Made by a program: the position numbers and the translations under genes
The notes under the pieces: model-generated
Told to the model about the DNA's origin: nothing
What the model saw: the letters and a program-made list of their open reading frames with translations, nothing else
The model's database searches: none
NCBI GenBank assembly: GCA_035628915.1
Contig: DASPIW010000057.1
Coordinates: 372,001 to 436,000, forward strand
Direction: 5' to 3'
DNA from: JARBUG01 sp035628915
Lineage (GTDB): Bacteria; Bacillota; Sulfobacillia; Symbiobacteriales; Symbiobacteriaceae
DNA: 64,000 nt
Shown: positions 1 through 8,984 of the stretch, in pieces
Layout of the letters: each line of letters begins with the position of its first letter
How positions within the stretch are numbered: the first letter of the stretch is position 1

Positions 1-1242
1 TACAGCGCCTACGCGCAGATCGCCGACGTCAAGTCGCAGGGCACCGACATCGTAGTGATCACCCTGAAGGACGTTGACTCCCGGTTCGAGACCTCTCTGA
101 CGGCGAACATCGTACCGGCGAAGGCCTTCAAGGATATGAAGCCTGAGGATATCGGCAAGGCCAAGTACGGCACCGACCCGAAGGAAACCCTCACCTCCGG
201 CCCGTACCTGTGGAAGGAATGGGTCGAGAAGCAGTACATCACCCTCGAAAAGAACCCGAACTACTGGGGCCAGAAGCCGCATATCGACAAGGTCATTTTC
301 AAGGTCTACGCCGACCAGAACACGGAAGTCCAGGCCCTGATCAAGGGTGAAATCGACTTCCTAGAGACCGTTCCCGTCGCCACCCTCGACGCTCTGAAGG
401 CCAGCCCGGCCATCAAGCTCTTCGAAGGCGCCGGCCCCGTCTACGACTACGTGGCCTTCAACTTCAACGCGGACAACTGGCCCGGCAAGTGGGTCCCGTT
501 CGCCGGCGCCAAGACCCGGCAGGCGATCAGCCACGCCATCAACCGCCAGGGCATGGTTGACAGCGTACTGAAGGGCCACGGCTCGCTCCTGAACGGTCCG
601 TTCCTGCCCGGCGCCTGGCCTGACTCCCCTGAAGTGACCGCGAAGTGGGAGTTTGACGTCAACAAGGCGAAGCAGTTGCTGGCGGAGGACGGCTGGAAGG
701 CCGGCTCCGACGGCATCCTCGTCAAGGATGGCCACAAATTCGAGTTCGAGCTGATGACCAACGCCGGTAATAAGCGTCGTGAGTCCTACGCTGCGATCAT
801 CCAGCAGAACCTGGCCGATGTGGGCATCAAGGTCAACATCAAGACCCTCGACTTCTCGGCCATGATCCCCGACCACTTCGCCCCGGGCAAGTTCCAGGCG
901 CTGTTGCTTGGCTGGCAGCTTGGCCTCGACCCCGACGCCGAATCAATCTTCAGTTCCCTGTTCTTCCCGCCTGCTGGCCAGAACGCGGGCTTCTATAAGA
1001 ACGAGAAGACCGATAAGCTCTGGGCCGACGGCTACCGTGTCTCCGAGAAGGCCCAGCGCAAGGAAGTATATAAGGGCATCCTGCAGGAGTACGCCCAGGA
1101 TCCGCCTTACGTCTTCCTCGCCACCCAGAACATCATTACCGCCTACAACGAGCGGGTTAAGTGGGCCAAGGAAGACCAGCCGGTCCAGGCCATTCCGTAC
1201 GGCTACTTCTACCACATTAACAACTGGTGGGTGACGCAATAA
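1..1242 (+). CDS. ABC transporter substrate-binding protein, family 5 (5'-partial)
   Basis: Extracellular solute-binding protein of the oligopeptide/dipeptide/nickel importer family. The frame is open from the first base of the window, so the signal peptide and N-terminal lobe lie upstream; the visible part is about 413 residues. Family features include the segment GPYLWKEWVEKQYITLEKNP, followed by an asparagine-rich stretch around NPNYWGQKPHIDKVIF, and a C-terminal lobe ending in NNWWVTQ. Four transport genes of the matching type follow on the same strand. The substrate cannot be decided from sequence; a peptide is most likely. Confidence 0.93.
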   Translation, partial: YSAYAQIADVKSQGTDIVVITLKDVDSRFETSLTANIVPAKAFKDMKPEDIGKAKYGTDPKETLTSGPYLWKEWVEKQYITLEKNPNYWGQKPHIDKVIFKVYADQNTEVQALIKGEIDFLETVPVATLDALKASPAIKLFEGAGPVYDYVAFNFNADNWPGKWVPFAGAKTRQAISHAINRQGMVDSVLKGHGSLLNGPFLPGAWPDSPEVTAKWEFDVNKAKQLLAEDGWKAGSDGILVKDGHKFEFELMTNAGNKRRESYAAIIQQNLADVGIKVNIKTLDFSAMIPDHFAPGKFQALLLGWQLGLDPDAESIFSSLFFPPAGQNAGFYKNEKTDKLWADGYRVSEKAQRKEVYKGILQEYAQDPPYVFLATQNIITAYNERVKWAKEDQPVQAIPYGYFYHINNWWVTQ

Positions 1243-1271
1243 CCGGTACCGCTACAAGGATAACCCGATAC

Positions 1272-1297
1272 AGGGAAGGGGCTGCGGCCCCTTCCCT
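1272..1297 (+). terminator. Intercistronic hairpin after the binding-protein gene
   Basis: An 11-bp perfect inverted repeat (AGGGAAGGGGC / GCCCCTTCCCT, 4-base loop) lies between the binding-protein gene and the first permease gene. There is no T-run, so it is more likely a partial terminator or mRNA-end stabiliser, which would favour higher expression of the binding protein than of the membrane parts. Confidence 0.6.
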
Positions 1298-1342
1298 GCC
1301 TCTGGGTGCTACCTTTCGACCGCAGCAGAGGAGGCGGTGCCT

Positions 1343-2314
1343 ATGTCGGAATACCTGATCAGGCGGCTTCTGCAGTCCATTCTGGTCCTATTCTTGATCT
1401 CCCTCGTCAGCTTCGGCTTAATCCATGCCGCTCCGGGCGGCCCGACGACGATGTTGATCAAGCCTAACCAGTCGCCGGAAATTGTAAAAATTCAATTGCA
1501 TAACATGGGCCTTGACCGGCCGCTGCACATTCAATACTGGAGCTGGCTGACGCGCATGCTGAAGGGTGACTTTGGCACAACATTCAAGGCCGGTCGACCC
1601 GTGGGCGACTTTGTGTGGCCCGCCTTGAAGAACTCGCTAATCCTGATGACGACGGCATGGGTGCTGCAAATGCTGATTGCCATACCATGGGGCATTTACA
1701 ACAGCACACGCCAGTATGGGTTCTCAGACAACACGGCGGCCGTGATCGGCTATGCGGGTATGGCGATGCCCACGTTCTGGTTCGCCATTTTGATGCAGGA
1801 ACTCTTCTCCCTGAAGCTGAACTGGCTCCCCCTCTCCAATATGTACAGCATGAACAAGATCGGGCAGTTCAGCGACCTGGTCCTGCACATGATCCTGCCG
1901 GTTTCCGTGCTAGTGATCATCGGCCTGGCCAGCTACACCCGCTATGCCCGCGCCAGCATGCTGGAAGTGCTGGGGCAGGACTACGTCCGGACGGCCCGCG
2001 CCAAGGGTGTCAGTGAAGGCAAGGTCGTCTTCAAGCACGCTCTGCGCAACGCGCTCATCCCGATCGTCACCATTCTCGGCCTGGACCTGCCCGGCGTCGT
2101 CGCGGGCGCAGCCCTGACCGAGACGGTCTTCAATTGGCCGGGCATGGGTCGCCTGTTCGTCGACATGGCTTTTGCCCGCGAATACACGGTCATCATGGCG
2201 GTCGTCATGATCGTCGCCGTCGTCGTGATCATCGGCAACCTGATCGCCGATATCCTCTACGCCCTGGTTGACCCGCGGGTGCGGCTGACCGGAAAGGGGG
2301 CCGCATCAGCATGA
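1343..2314 (+). CDS. ABC transporter permease, DppB/OppB type
   Basis: First inner-membrane permease of the importer, 323 residues from ATG 1343. An in-frame GTG at 1337 exists, but the GAGGAGG sequence just upstream is spaced for the ATG. The N-terminus MSEYLIRRLLQSILVLFLIS is the usual first helix of this family. The cytoplasmic EAA loop is seen as YVRTARAKGVSEGKVVFKHA, followed by RNALIPIV. The stop codon overlaps the start of the next gene (ATGA), so the two permeases are translationally coupled. Confidence 0.93.
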   Translation: MSEYLIRRLLQSILVLFLISLVSFGLIHAAPGGPTTMLIKPNQSPEIVKIQLHNMGLDRPLHIQYWSWLTRMLKGDFGTTFKAGRPVGDFVWPALKNSLILMTTAWVLQMLIAIPWGIYNSTRQYGFSDNTAAVIGYAGMAMPTFWFAILMQELFSLKLNWLPLSNMYSMNKIGQFSDLVLHMILPVSVLVIIGLASYTRYARASMLEVLGQDYVRTARAKGVSEGKVVFKHALRNALIPIVTILGLDLPGVVAGAALTETVFNWPGMGRLFVDMAFAREYTVIMAVVMIVAVVVIIGNLIADILYALVDPRVRLTGKGAASA

Positions 2315-3264
2315 GTGAACCTGTCACCACCCCTCCCGCTCCGGAGGCGCAGACCTACACCCTCTCCTCAAAGCCGGAGAGCCTGTGGCATCAGGCTTTG
2401 AAGAAGTTTCTCAACAACAAGCTGGCCATCGCCGGCCTGATCGTGATGCTGATCTTCATCACGCTGGCACTGCTGGCCCCCGTCATCCAACCCTATCCGC
2501 CCGCCAAAATCGACCTGCTGGGCGCATCGCCCGTGCCGTCCGAGGCGCACTGGCTGGGCACGGATCACATTGGCCGGGACGTCGTCTCCCGCTTGCTCAG
2601 CGGCAGCCGCGTCTCCCTGCTGGTAGGCTTCACTGTAGCGGCAGGAACGGTGATCGTCGGCTGCATCATCGGCTCCATCGCCGGCTTCTTTGGCGACTGG
2701 GTCGACAGCGTGCTGATGCGGTTTATCGACGTAATGCTCTCGTTCCCGGCCCTGTTCCTGAACATCCTGGTGTTGGCCATTTTCGGCGGCAAGTTCATCT
2801 ACCTGATCCTGATCATGGTCTTCACCAGTTGGATGGGCGTCGCCCGGCTGGTGCGCGGCCAGTTCCTGCAGCTGCGTGAGATGCAGTACGTCGAAGCTGC
2901 CCGGGCGACTGGCGTACCCGCCTGGCAGATCATGTTCAACCACCTGCTGCGCAATGCAACCGGTCCCATCATCGTCAGCGCTACGCTTTCCGTGGGCGGT
3001 GCGATTCTCGGCGAGTCGGCGCTCTCCTTCCTGGGCCTTGGCATTCAGCCGCCCCAGACCAGCTGGGGGCAGATGCTGAGCAACTCGCAGGAGTACATGC
3101 TGACCAACCCCATGTTCGCTGTCTATCCGGGCCTTTGCATCTTCCTGACGGTACTCGCCATCAACTTTGTCGGCGACGGCATTCGCGATGCGCTTGACCC
3201 GCGGCAAAAGGTCCGCATTCCGAAGGGGAGGTTGGCACAATGGCGAGCCCGCTTCTCAAAGTAA
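2311..3264 (+). CDS. ABC transporter permease, DppC/OppC type
   Basis: Second permease, 317 residues. It has the long hydrophilic N-terminus before the first helix that is typical of DppC/OppC proteins, the motif LGTDHIGRDVVSRLLSGSRV after the first periplasmic loop, and the EAA loop YVEAARATGVPAWQIMFNHL. It overlaps the upstream permease by 4 bases and the downstream ATPase gene by 25 bases, which indicates a single operon. Confidence 0.93.
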   Translation: MSEPVTTPPAPEAQTYTLSSKPESLWHQALKKFLNNKLAIAGLIVMLIFITLALLAPVIQPYPPAKIDLLGASPVPSEAHWLGTDHIGRDVVSRLLSGSRVSLLVGFTVAAGTVIVGCIIGSIAGFFGDWVDSVLMRFIDVMLSFPALFLNILVLAIFGGKFIYLILIMVFTSWMGVARLVRGQFLQLREMQYVEAARATGVPAWQIMFNHLLRNATGPIIVSATLSVGGAILGESALSFLGLGIQPPQTSWGQMLSNSQEYMLTNPMFAVYPGLCIFLTVLAINFVGDGIRDALDPRQKVRIPKGRLAQWRARFSK

Positions 3265-4256
3265 AGGACCTGGTGACAGGATTCTGGTCCGAAAAAGGCC
3301 TGCTCATCGCTGTCGATGGTGTCTCGTTCACCATCGACGAAGCCGAGACGGTCTGCATCGTCGGCGAGTCGGGCTGCGGCAAGAGCGTCACGTCGCTCTC
3401 GATCATGCGGCTGGTCGATTACGACAACGGCGGCATTCTGAGCGGGGAGGTACTGCTCGGCGGTCAGGACCTGGCGAAGCTGAGCCAGGAAGAGATGCGC
3501 CTGATTCGTGGCAGCCAGATCGCCATGGTCTTTCAGGAGCCGATGACGGCGCTCAACCCGGTCTTTACCATCGGCGACCAGATTGCCGAGGCGGTGATCC
3601 TGCATGAAGGCAGTTCGAAGGATGAGGCGTGGAAGCGCGCCGTCGAGATGCTGTCGCTGGTGGGTATTCCGGAGCCGGAATCCCGGGCCAAACAGTATCC
3701 CCATGAGTTCTCCGGCGGCATGCGCCAGCGCGCCATGATCGCCGTGGCGCTGGCCTGCAATCCCCGCCTGCTGATCGCCGACGAACCGACCACAGCCCTG
3801 GATGTCACCATTCAGGCACAGATCCTGGACCTGCTGCGCCATCTGCAGCAGAAGCTGAAGATGTCGATTGTGCTGATCACACATGACATGGGCGTCGCCG
3901 CCGAAATGGCCGACCGGATCATCGTCATGTACGCCGGCAAGATTGCCGAAGAAGGCACCGTATTCGAGCTGTTCGACAGCCCCATGCACCCATATACCAT
4001 GGGCCTGCTGGCTTCGATTCCGGGCTACAACAGCGAGCGTGGTCAGCGGCTGCATACGATTGCCGGTTCCACGCCGAATATCGCGAAGATGCCTTCCGGC
4101 TGCCGATTCCATCCCCGCTGTCCGTATGCCGTCGAACGGTGCCGAACCGAGGAGCCCGTTCTGCACGACCTGCACGGGCACGATGTGGCCTGCCACCGGG
4201 TTGACGACGTTGCGGCGATTCGCGCCGCGAACGGAAAGGCGGTGACTGAGCAGTGA
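3240..4256 (+). CDS. oppD: Peptide ABC transporter ATP-binding protein, OppD/DppD type
   Basis: First ATPase of the importer, 338 residues. It contains Walker A GESGCGKS at residues 42-49, the signature FSGGMRQR, Walker B LLIADEPTT and an H-loop LITHDMGV. The C-terminal extension carries cysteines (CRFHPRCPYAVERC), as is usual for OppD/DppD proteins. The start at 3240 lies inside the end of the upstream permease gene, behind GGGGAGG. The gene ends in a 4-base overlap with the next ATPase gene. The peptide specificity implied by the symbol is an assumption. Confidence 0.92.
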   Translation: MASPLLKVKDLVTGFWSEKGLLIAVDGVSFTIDEAETVCIVGESGCGKSVTSLSIMRLVDYDNGGILSGEVLLGGQDLAKLSQEEMRLIRGSQIAMVFQEPMTALNPVFTIGDQIAEAVILHEGSSKDEAWKRAVEMLSLVGIPEPESRAKQYPHEFSGGMRQRAMIAVALACNPRLLIADEPTTALDVTIQAQILDLLRHLQQKLKMSIVLITHDMGVAAEMADRIIVMYAGKIAEEGTVFELFDSPMHPYTMGLLASIPGYNSERGQRLHTIAGSTPNIAKMPSGCRFHPRCPYAVERCRTEEPVLHDLHGHDVACHRVDDVAAIRAANGKAVTEQ

Positions 4257-5269
4257 GCAGCGTACTGAACGATCAGATCGGTCAGGCGCCTGAGCGCAAG
4301 CGCCGGCCCCTGGTGGAGGTCCGCCATCTTAAGAAGTACTTCCCCATCCGGTACGGCCTGCTCAGCCGGGTCATCGGTAACGTCCGGGCCGTCGACGATG
4401 TCTCGTTCTTCATCGACCCCGGCGAAACGTTTGGCCTGGTGGGCGAATCCGGCTGCGGCAAGTCCACGCTTGGTCGGGTGATGCTCCGCCTTCAGGAAGC
4501 GACTGCCGGCGAAGTCGACTTTGAGGGCAGAAATCTCCTGCGCCTGCGTGGTTCCGAATTGCGCCAGGTCCGCCGGCAGATGCAGATCATCTTCCAGGAT
4601 CCATTCGGTTCGCTCAACCCGCGCTTTACCGTGGGCGATATCATCGGTGAGCCGCTGCGGGTCCACAAGGTGGCCCGGGGCGCCGAGCTGACGGAACGGG
4701 TGGCCGAGCTGCTGCGTACGGTCGGCCTTGATCCGTCATGGCGCAACCGCTGGCCCCATGAGTTTTCCGGCGGGCAGCGGCAGCGGGTGGGTATCGCCCG
4801 GGCTCTGGCCCTGAACCCGCAGTTCGTCGTGGCGGACGAAGCGGTGTCGGCCCTGGACGTCTCGGTCCAATCGCAGATCATCAACCTGCTCTCAGACCTG
4901 CAGCAGAAGTTCGGATTGACCTATCTGTTCATCGCACACGGATTGAATGTCGTGCAGCATATCAGCAACCGCATCGGCGTGATGTACCTTGGCAAGCTGG
5001 TGGAGGTCTGCGGTTCGGAAGAGCTGTTCCGGCGGCCCGCGCATCCATACTCCAGCGCCCTGCTATCCGCCGCCCCGATGCCGAACCCGCACCGCAAGCG
5101 GGAGCGCATCGTTCTGACGGGAGAGGTCCCATCTCCGGCCAACCCACCAAGCGGCTGCCGGTTCCATACGCGGTGCCCTTTCGTCAGGCCGGATTGCAGG
5201 GAGCAAGCACCTGAACTCCGCCTGATTGGCAGTGACCATTGGGTGTCCTGCCACTATCCGCTCGTGTAG
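4253..5269 (+). CDS. oppF: Peptide ABC transporter ATP-binding protein, OppF/DppF type
   Basis: Second ATPase, 338 residues, starting at GTG 4253 in a GTGA overlap with the previous stop. It has Walker A GESGCGKST, signature SGGQRQRVGIA and the C-terminal cysteine motif CRFHTRCPFVRPDC. Two small departures from consensus are visible. Walker B continues as VADEAVSALD where DEPVSALD is usual, and the H-loop reads IAHGLNVV where a serine and an aspartate are usual. The switch histidine is kept, so activity is likely. It is the last gene of the importer operon. Confidence 0.92.
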   Translation: MSSVLNDQIGQAPERKRRPLVEVRHLKKYFPIRYGLLSRVIGNVRAVDDVSFFIDPGETFGLVGESGCGKSTLGRVMLRLQEATAGEVDFEGRNLLRLRGSELRQVRRQMQIIFQDPFGSLNPRFTVGDIIGEPLRVHKVARGAELTERVAELLRTVGLDPSWRNRWPHEFSGGQRQRVGIARALALNPQFVVADEAVSALDVSVQSQIINLLSDLQQKFGLTYLFIAHGLNVVQHISNRIGVMYLGKLVEVCGSEELFRRPAHPYSSALLSAAPMPNPHRKRERIVLTGEVPSPANPPSGCRFHTRCPFVRPDCREQAPELRLIGSDHWVSCHYPLV

Positions 5270-5300
5270 ATAGAAGCGGCCTCACACCCGGAACATGTGA

Positions 5301-5335
5301 AAAAGTCAGCCCTGGAGCAAGGTGCCCCAGGGCTG
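5301..5335 (-). terminator. Rho-independent terminator of the divIVA-side operon
   Basis: A 9-bp inverted repeat, CAGCCCTGG (5307-5315) with CCAGGGCTG (5327-5335), is followed on the minus strand by ACTTTTTC. It lies between the convergent oppF and divIVA genes and probably also helps stop transcription from oppF. Confidence 0.8.
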
Positions 5336-5339
5336 TCCG

Positions 5340-5840
5340 CTATTCTTTGTGGCCTTCCGGCGACATTTGCGCTGCCGCTGCCTTGGCGAAGGGGTCGTAC
5401 AGACCGTCGATGGCTTCCAACTGGGCCTGCAGCATGGACTTGACCTGGGTGCGCAGGGTGTGGGCCGCCCGTGCCAGGTCGGCATTCTCTTCCATGATGC
5501 GCCGGGCCTTGACCTGGCCCGTCTCGATGATCCGCTCGGCCTGGAGCCGAGCTTCCTGAATGATCAGGTCTGCGTTCTTCTTGGCGTTGGCCTTGACTTC
5601 CTCTGCCGCCTCCTGGGCGACGACCAGGGTCTTGTTGATCGTCTCCTCAAGGCTCCGGTACTGATCAAGCTTCATGTTCAGATCCTCAATTTGGGTCTTG
5701 AGGCGGTCGTTCTCCTTGATCATCCGGTCGAACTCGCCCATGACCTGGTCGAGGAAATCATCTACCGCGTCCTTGTCATATCCGCCGAAGGTCTTCTTCG
5801 GAAAATCCTTGTTGTGAATATCAAGCGGCGTCAACGACAT
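5340..5840 (-). CDS. divIVA: DivIVA-domain cell division/polarity protein
   Basis: Curvature-sensing cytoplasmic protein, 166 residues. The N-terminus MSLTPLDIHNKDFPKKTFGG followed by YDKDAVDDFLDQV is the conserved DivIVA membrane-binding and dimerisation segment. The rest is mostly coiled coil, and the C-terminal part has a heptad-like region rich in E, A and K. It is the most downstream gene of the minus-strand cluster pgeF-hlyD-ylmE-sepF-ylmG-divIVA, the same neighbourhood as in other Bacillota, where DivIVA marks poles and septa and acts in division and spore development. Confidence 0.93.
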   Translation of the reverse strand: MSLTPLDIHNKDFPKKTFGGYDKDAVDDFLDQVMGEFDRMIKENDRLKTQIEDLNMKLDQYRSLEETINKTLVVAQEAAEEVKANAKKNADLIIQEARLQAERIIETGQVKARRIMEENADLARAAHTLRTQVKSMLQAQLEAIDGLYDPFAKAAAAQMSPEGHKE

Positions 5841-5870
5841 GCGATCACCCGCTTTCTTGCTTTAGGACGA

Positions 5871-6158
5871 CTAGATTCCAACCCGCTCAAGCGCCATAAC
5901 GATGTACCGGCCGAGGAATTGGATCAGAAGCAGCAAGATGACCGGGGAGAAGTCAAAACCCATTCCCCCCGTGGGCAGAATGTTCCGGATGGGGGCGAGC
6001 ATGGGCTCGGTCATCCGCCAGATCATCTCATCGATGGAGAAGAACCAGCTGTTGCGGCTCGTCCGGTAGCGGGGGCGGAACCAGGAAAGGAGCACCCGCG
6101 CCAGGATCAGAACCTCCAGGATACCAAGAAAGATATTCGCGGTTTTCGCGAGGATCAT
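5871..6158 (-). CDS. ylmG: YggT family membrane protein
   Basis: Small integral membrane protein of 95 residues with two hydrophobic segments (about 3-25 and 65-88). A conserved positively charged stretch between them, around LSWFRPRYRTSRNSWFFSID, leads to the typical EPMLAPIRNILPTGGMGFDF motif. Family members sit next to sepF across Bacillota and actinobacteria and are thought to act in membrane or septum organisation. The position between sepF and divIVA fits exactly. Confidence 0.9.
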   Translation of the reverse strand: MILAKTANIFLGILEVLILARVLLSWFRPRYRTSRNSWFFSIDEMIWRMTEPMLAPIRNILPTGGMGFDFSPVILLLLIQFLGRYIVMALERVGI

Positions 6159-6208
6159 CTGTCCAGGACCCCTCCCCGATCTCCCGTGCCGATAGAATTC
6201 CGGTGAAT

Positions 6209-6874
6209 CTACTTGTTGCGCCAGTCGAACCGGGGACGGCCTTCCTGGCCGGGCTTCTCTTCCACCAGCCCGCGGCCCGTGGCCCGGACCAGCAGGTCTG
6301 CCTCTTCCCGTGTCACGTACCCCGACGAGCGAGTGACAGCGGCCTCCTCACGGGCGGCCACACCGGTCAGCTTTTCCAGAATGCCGGGCGGCAGGTCGAC
6401 AGCGCCGCCGCCGATGGCAGTGCCGGTAAGGCCCCGCCCCATGGTGGAGATGTCAACGCCCTGCGGAGCAAAGAAGAAGATGCCCTGTGCAATGCGCTGC
6501 GTCTCCCCGTTCAGCGCGTAGATGGCGCCGTTCAGGAAGTTGAGGATCTTCTGAGCGAGGTCCTTGTCCAGCGATTCGAGGTTCAGAATCACCGGGCGCC
6601 GGGCCCGCATTTGGTCGACGATCGTCTGGACTTCTTCGAACGAGCGGGGCTCGACGACGAGGACTCTAAAGCCCCCCTGCGGCTGACGCTGCGGGGCTGC
6701 GGTGATAGGTACGACAGGTGCGGCCCGCCGCTCGGTCGGGCGCTTGAGGTCGTTAGGCCAGATGGCCTCGGCCTGATTATCATCTTCGTCCGCTGCTTCC
6801 TCAAACTCATCCTCTTCCGGGCCGAACCCCAGATAGTCGACGAGCTTCTTCCACAGGCCATCCTGCTTAGCCAT
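6209..6874 (-). CDS. sepF: Cell division protein SepF
   Basis: FtsZ-associated division protein, 221 residues. The N-terminal amphipathic, membrane-binding region is MAKQDGLWKKLVDYLGFG, followed by an acidic linker. The SepF core spans roughly residues 80-165: VEPRSFEEVQTIVDQMRARR, then PVILNLESLDKDLAQKILNFL and IFFFAPQGVDIS. The protein carries a C-terminal tail of about 50 residues (to DWRNK) that is longer than in short SepF proteins. A Shine-Dalgarno GGGAGGG precedes the ATG. Confidence 0.93.
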   Translation of the reverse strand: MAKQDGLWKKLVDYLGFGPEEDEFEEAADEDDNQAEAIWPNDLKRPTERRAAPVVPITAAPQRQPQGGFRVLVVEPRSFEEVQTIVDQMRARRPVILNLESLDKDLAQKILNFLNGAIYALNGETQRIAQGIFFFAPQGVDISTMGRGLTGTAIGGGAVDLPPGILEKLTGVAAREEAAVTRSSGYVTREEADLLVRATGRGLVEEKPGQEGRPRFDWRNK

Positions 6875-6923
6875 GACCCCGGTCCCTCCCTGCGGTGCTT
6901 GTCAAACCGAGTCACCTGCCGGG

Positions 6924-7616
6924 CTAAGTTCTGGCGCCGAAGATGGCTGTGCCGATCCGCACCAGGGTAGCCCCTTCTTCAACCGCTACTTCAAAATCAC
7001 CCGACATGCCCATGGACAGGTGTTCCATATGGATGCGTGGCAAGTTCAGCTCCCTGACCTCCTCCGCCAGCCGCCGCAGCCGCTGAAAATGGGGCCGGGC
7101 TGCCTCGGGTTCGGCGTCCAGGGGAGCCATGGTCATGAAACCCTGGACCAGCACGTGGCCGCCGTCGCTGATAGTCCGCAGCAGTAGCGGCAGGTCGCCG
7201 GGGCTGACGCCGTGCTTGCTTTCTTCGCCGGAGACGTTCACTTCGACCAGAGCCTTGCAGGGTACCCCCCGGCGCCCTGCCAGCCGGTTCAGTTCATCCG
7301 CCAGCGAAACGCGGTCCAGTGAGTGGATCAGATCAGCCATGTCGAGGGCAGGTTTGGCCTTGTTGGTCTGCAGGGAGCCGATCAGGTGCCAGGTGGCACT
7401 CCCCCCGATGGCAGGCCACTTTTCCTTCAGCTCCTGCACCCGGTTTTCGCCCAGGTGGGTAAGGCCGGCGGCCAGAACCTGGCGAATCTCCTCTACCGTG
7501 CGCGTCTTGCTCACGGCGATGATGGTGACATCCGCCGGGTTTCTGCCGGCCCGCAAGGCCGCAGCGGCAACCCTCTGCTTTATCTGTTCCACATTTGCTA
7601 TGATGTTCGACACCAA
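6924..7616 (-). CDS. ylmE: YggS family pyridoxal 5'-phosphate homeostasis protein
   Basis: PLP-binding protein with an alanine-racemase-like barrel but no racemase partner domain, about 231 residues. The lysine that binds PLP is in VTIIAVSKTRTVEEI. Other family blocks are LGENRVQELKEKW, WHLIGSLQTNK, VNVSGEESKHG and LSMGMSGDFEVAVEEGAT. An upstream in-frame extension to 7709 exists, but it overlaps the hlyD stop and has no homology. TTG 7616 (or GTG 7613) immediately precedes SNIIANVEQI and has AAGGGA about 9 bases upstream. It lies in the conserved ylm order upstream of sepF. Confidence 0.9.
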   Translation of the reverse strand: MVSNIIANVEQIKQRVAAAALRAGRNPADVTIIAVSKTRTVEEIRQVLAAGLTHLGENRVQELKEKWPAIGGSATWHLIGSLQTNKAKPALDMADLIHSLDRVSLADELNRLAGRRGVPCKALVEVNVSGEESKHGVSPGDLPLLLRTISDGGHVLVQGFMTMAPLDAEPEAARPHFQRLRRLAEEVRELNLPRIHMEHLSMGMSGDFEVAVEEGATLVRIGTAIFGART

Positions 7617-7705
7617 AATCCAACTTCCCTTCCGATTTGCAGACAGAATTTCCATTGTACCGAGGTTGCGCCCACGCCAATGGTCATTGGCAAAGCGCTT
7701 GATTC

Positions 7706-8935
7706 TCACCGCATGGAGGTTGGCGCGTATCGAAGAACCCTGACGCCTACGGCGAGGTCCGTTTCCAATGCCAGGACCTGGTCATTGCCGCCCAGGACCC
7801 GCACGGGGTGGAACCGGGTCTCAAGCCCTTCAAGGACCCAGACGCCCTGCAATCCGTCCCTCACGTCCAGGGCGGTGCGGGGGACCGTCAGCCCCTCGTA
7901 GGCGCCCATGACCAGCGTAGCCCGGAAGCGGCGCTGCAGAACCAGCTCTTCCGGCATGGCCGAGGCCGACAAGGTGAGCAGCACCTGGCCCCCTTCCCTG
8001 ACCTGTCCCGTAATGCGGCCCGAGACGGGCCGCGCATCGCGGCCGTCCAGGCGGATGGTGACCCGGTTGGCGCCGCCCAGGCGGGTGAGGGCCTCTTCCG
8101 GCAAGACGGCCAGCAAGGTGGTGTTGAGGTTGTCCACGATTTTCAGGACGGCTTCGCCCTGCCGCACCGTCTCCCCGGGGGCGTGCGGCCGCGGACCCAT
8201 CGCGGCGAGGGCAGAGGGTTTCAGTTCGCCTGACAGCCGCCCCTCGAGCCCGTCGGTCTGGTAGATGACGATGCCGGACGTGCCCGCTTTGATTACGCCC
8301 AGGGCGCGCCCTACAGGCTGCTCGGGCGAGAGCAGAGGCGCCGGTGCGACGACCACGGGCTGCGACCGGCCCAGTTGCTGCGAGAGCTCTTCCTGGCGAA
8401 CGGCCAGCTGATCCAATTCATCCTGAAGCCGTGCCGCGGCTTCACCGTCGCCGTTGGCCTTGGCCAGGTTGATCGCTGATGCCCGGTCGTAAATCGCCGC
8501 GGTGATGCGGTCAATCTCACGGCGAATGGCGATGTCTCCCTGCGGCACGGGATCGGGAGGGGTGCCGGGCGGGGCAGGCTCCTGCGCCGTCCCGGCTTCC
8601 ACGATTTCGGCCACCGGCGAGCCCACCCGCACGCGCTGCCCTTCCGCCACCAGCCGCCGCAGCCTGCCGTCCGCCGGGGCGGTGTAGACCTCCTCCTGAC
8701 GGGCGATCAGGCCGTCCACGGCATAGGTGATTTCGACGGAGCCCTGCGTGAGGGCCACTGTCTCCACCGGGACGGGCAGGTTGCGGTAGACCAAGGCAGC
8801 GGCACCTAACACGGCGATGCCCGCCAGCGCGGCCAGCAGGGCCCTGCGCCAGCCGGACGCCGGGCGGCGGTGGGGCGGGAGTTCTCGGCGCAGGGCACGC
8901 AGGTTGCTGCGGCGTGCAGTGGCGAACTGCGGCAT
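7706..8935 (-). CDS. HlyD-family-like membrane adaptor protein
   Basis: 409 residues with one N-terminal membrane segment (about 27-48, LLAALAGIAVLGAAALVYRN). It continues into a biotinyl-lipoyl-like half barrel (VDGLIARQEEVYTAPADGRL) and a coiled-coil hairpin of about 70 residues (DRITAAIYDRASAINLAKAN onward). After these come the second lipoyl half and a beta domain (RRFRATLVMGAYEGLTVPRT). This is the layout of efflux adaptor proteins, yet no transporter gene is next to it. Similar genes occur between ylmE and pgeF relatives in Clostridia-type genomes, which suggests a role at the division site or cell envelope. That role is inference. Confidence 0.8.
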   Translation of the reverse strand: MPQFATARRSNLRALRRELPPHRRPASGWRRALLAALAGIAVLGAAALVYRNLPVPVETVALTQGSVEITYAVDGLIARQEEVYTAPADGRLRRLVAEGQRVRVGSPVAEIVEAGTAQEPAPPGTPPDPVPQGDIAIRREIDRITAAIYDRASAINLAKANGDGEAAARLQDELDQLAVRQEELSQQLGRSQPVVVAPAPLLSPEQPVGRALGVIKAGTSGIVIYQTDGLEGRLSGELKPSALAAMGPRPHAPGETVRQGEAVLKIVDNLNTTLLAVLPEEALTRLGGANRVTIRLDGRDARPVSGRITGQVREGGQVLLTLSASAMPEELVLQRRFRATLVMGAYEGLTVPRTALDVRDGLQGVWVLEGLETRFHPVRVLGGNDQVLALETDLAVGVRVLRYAPTSMR

Positions 8936-8984
8936 GTCTCATCCCCCTTGGCGCTGCCAATCGGGAGGTGCTGCGGGTCGTACA

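Noticed and set aside
9..876. Minus-strand ORFs opposite the binding-protein gene, and similar long antisense ORFs elsewhere
   Set aside because: High GC content makes long antisense frames; they have no ribosome-binding sites and their products are rich in Arg, Gly and Ala without motifs.
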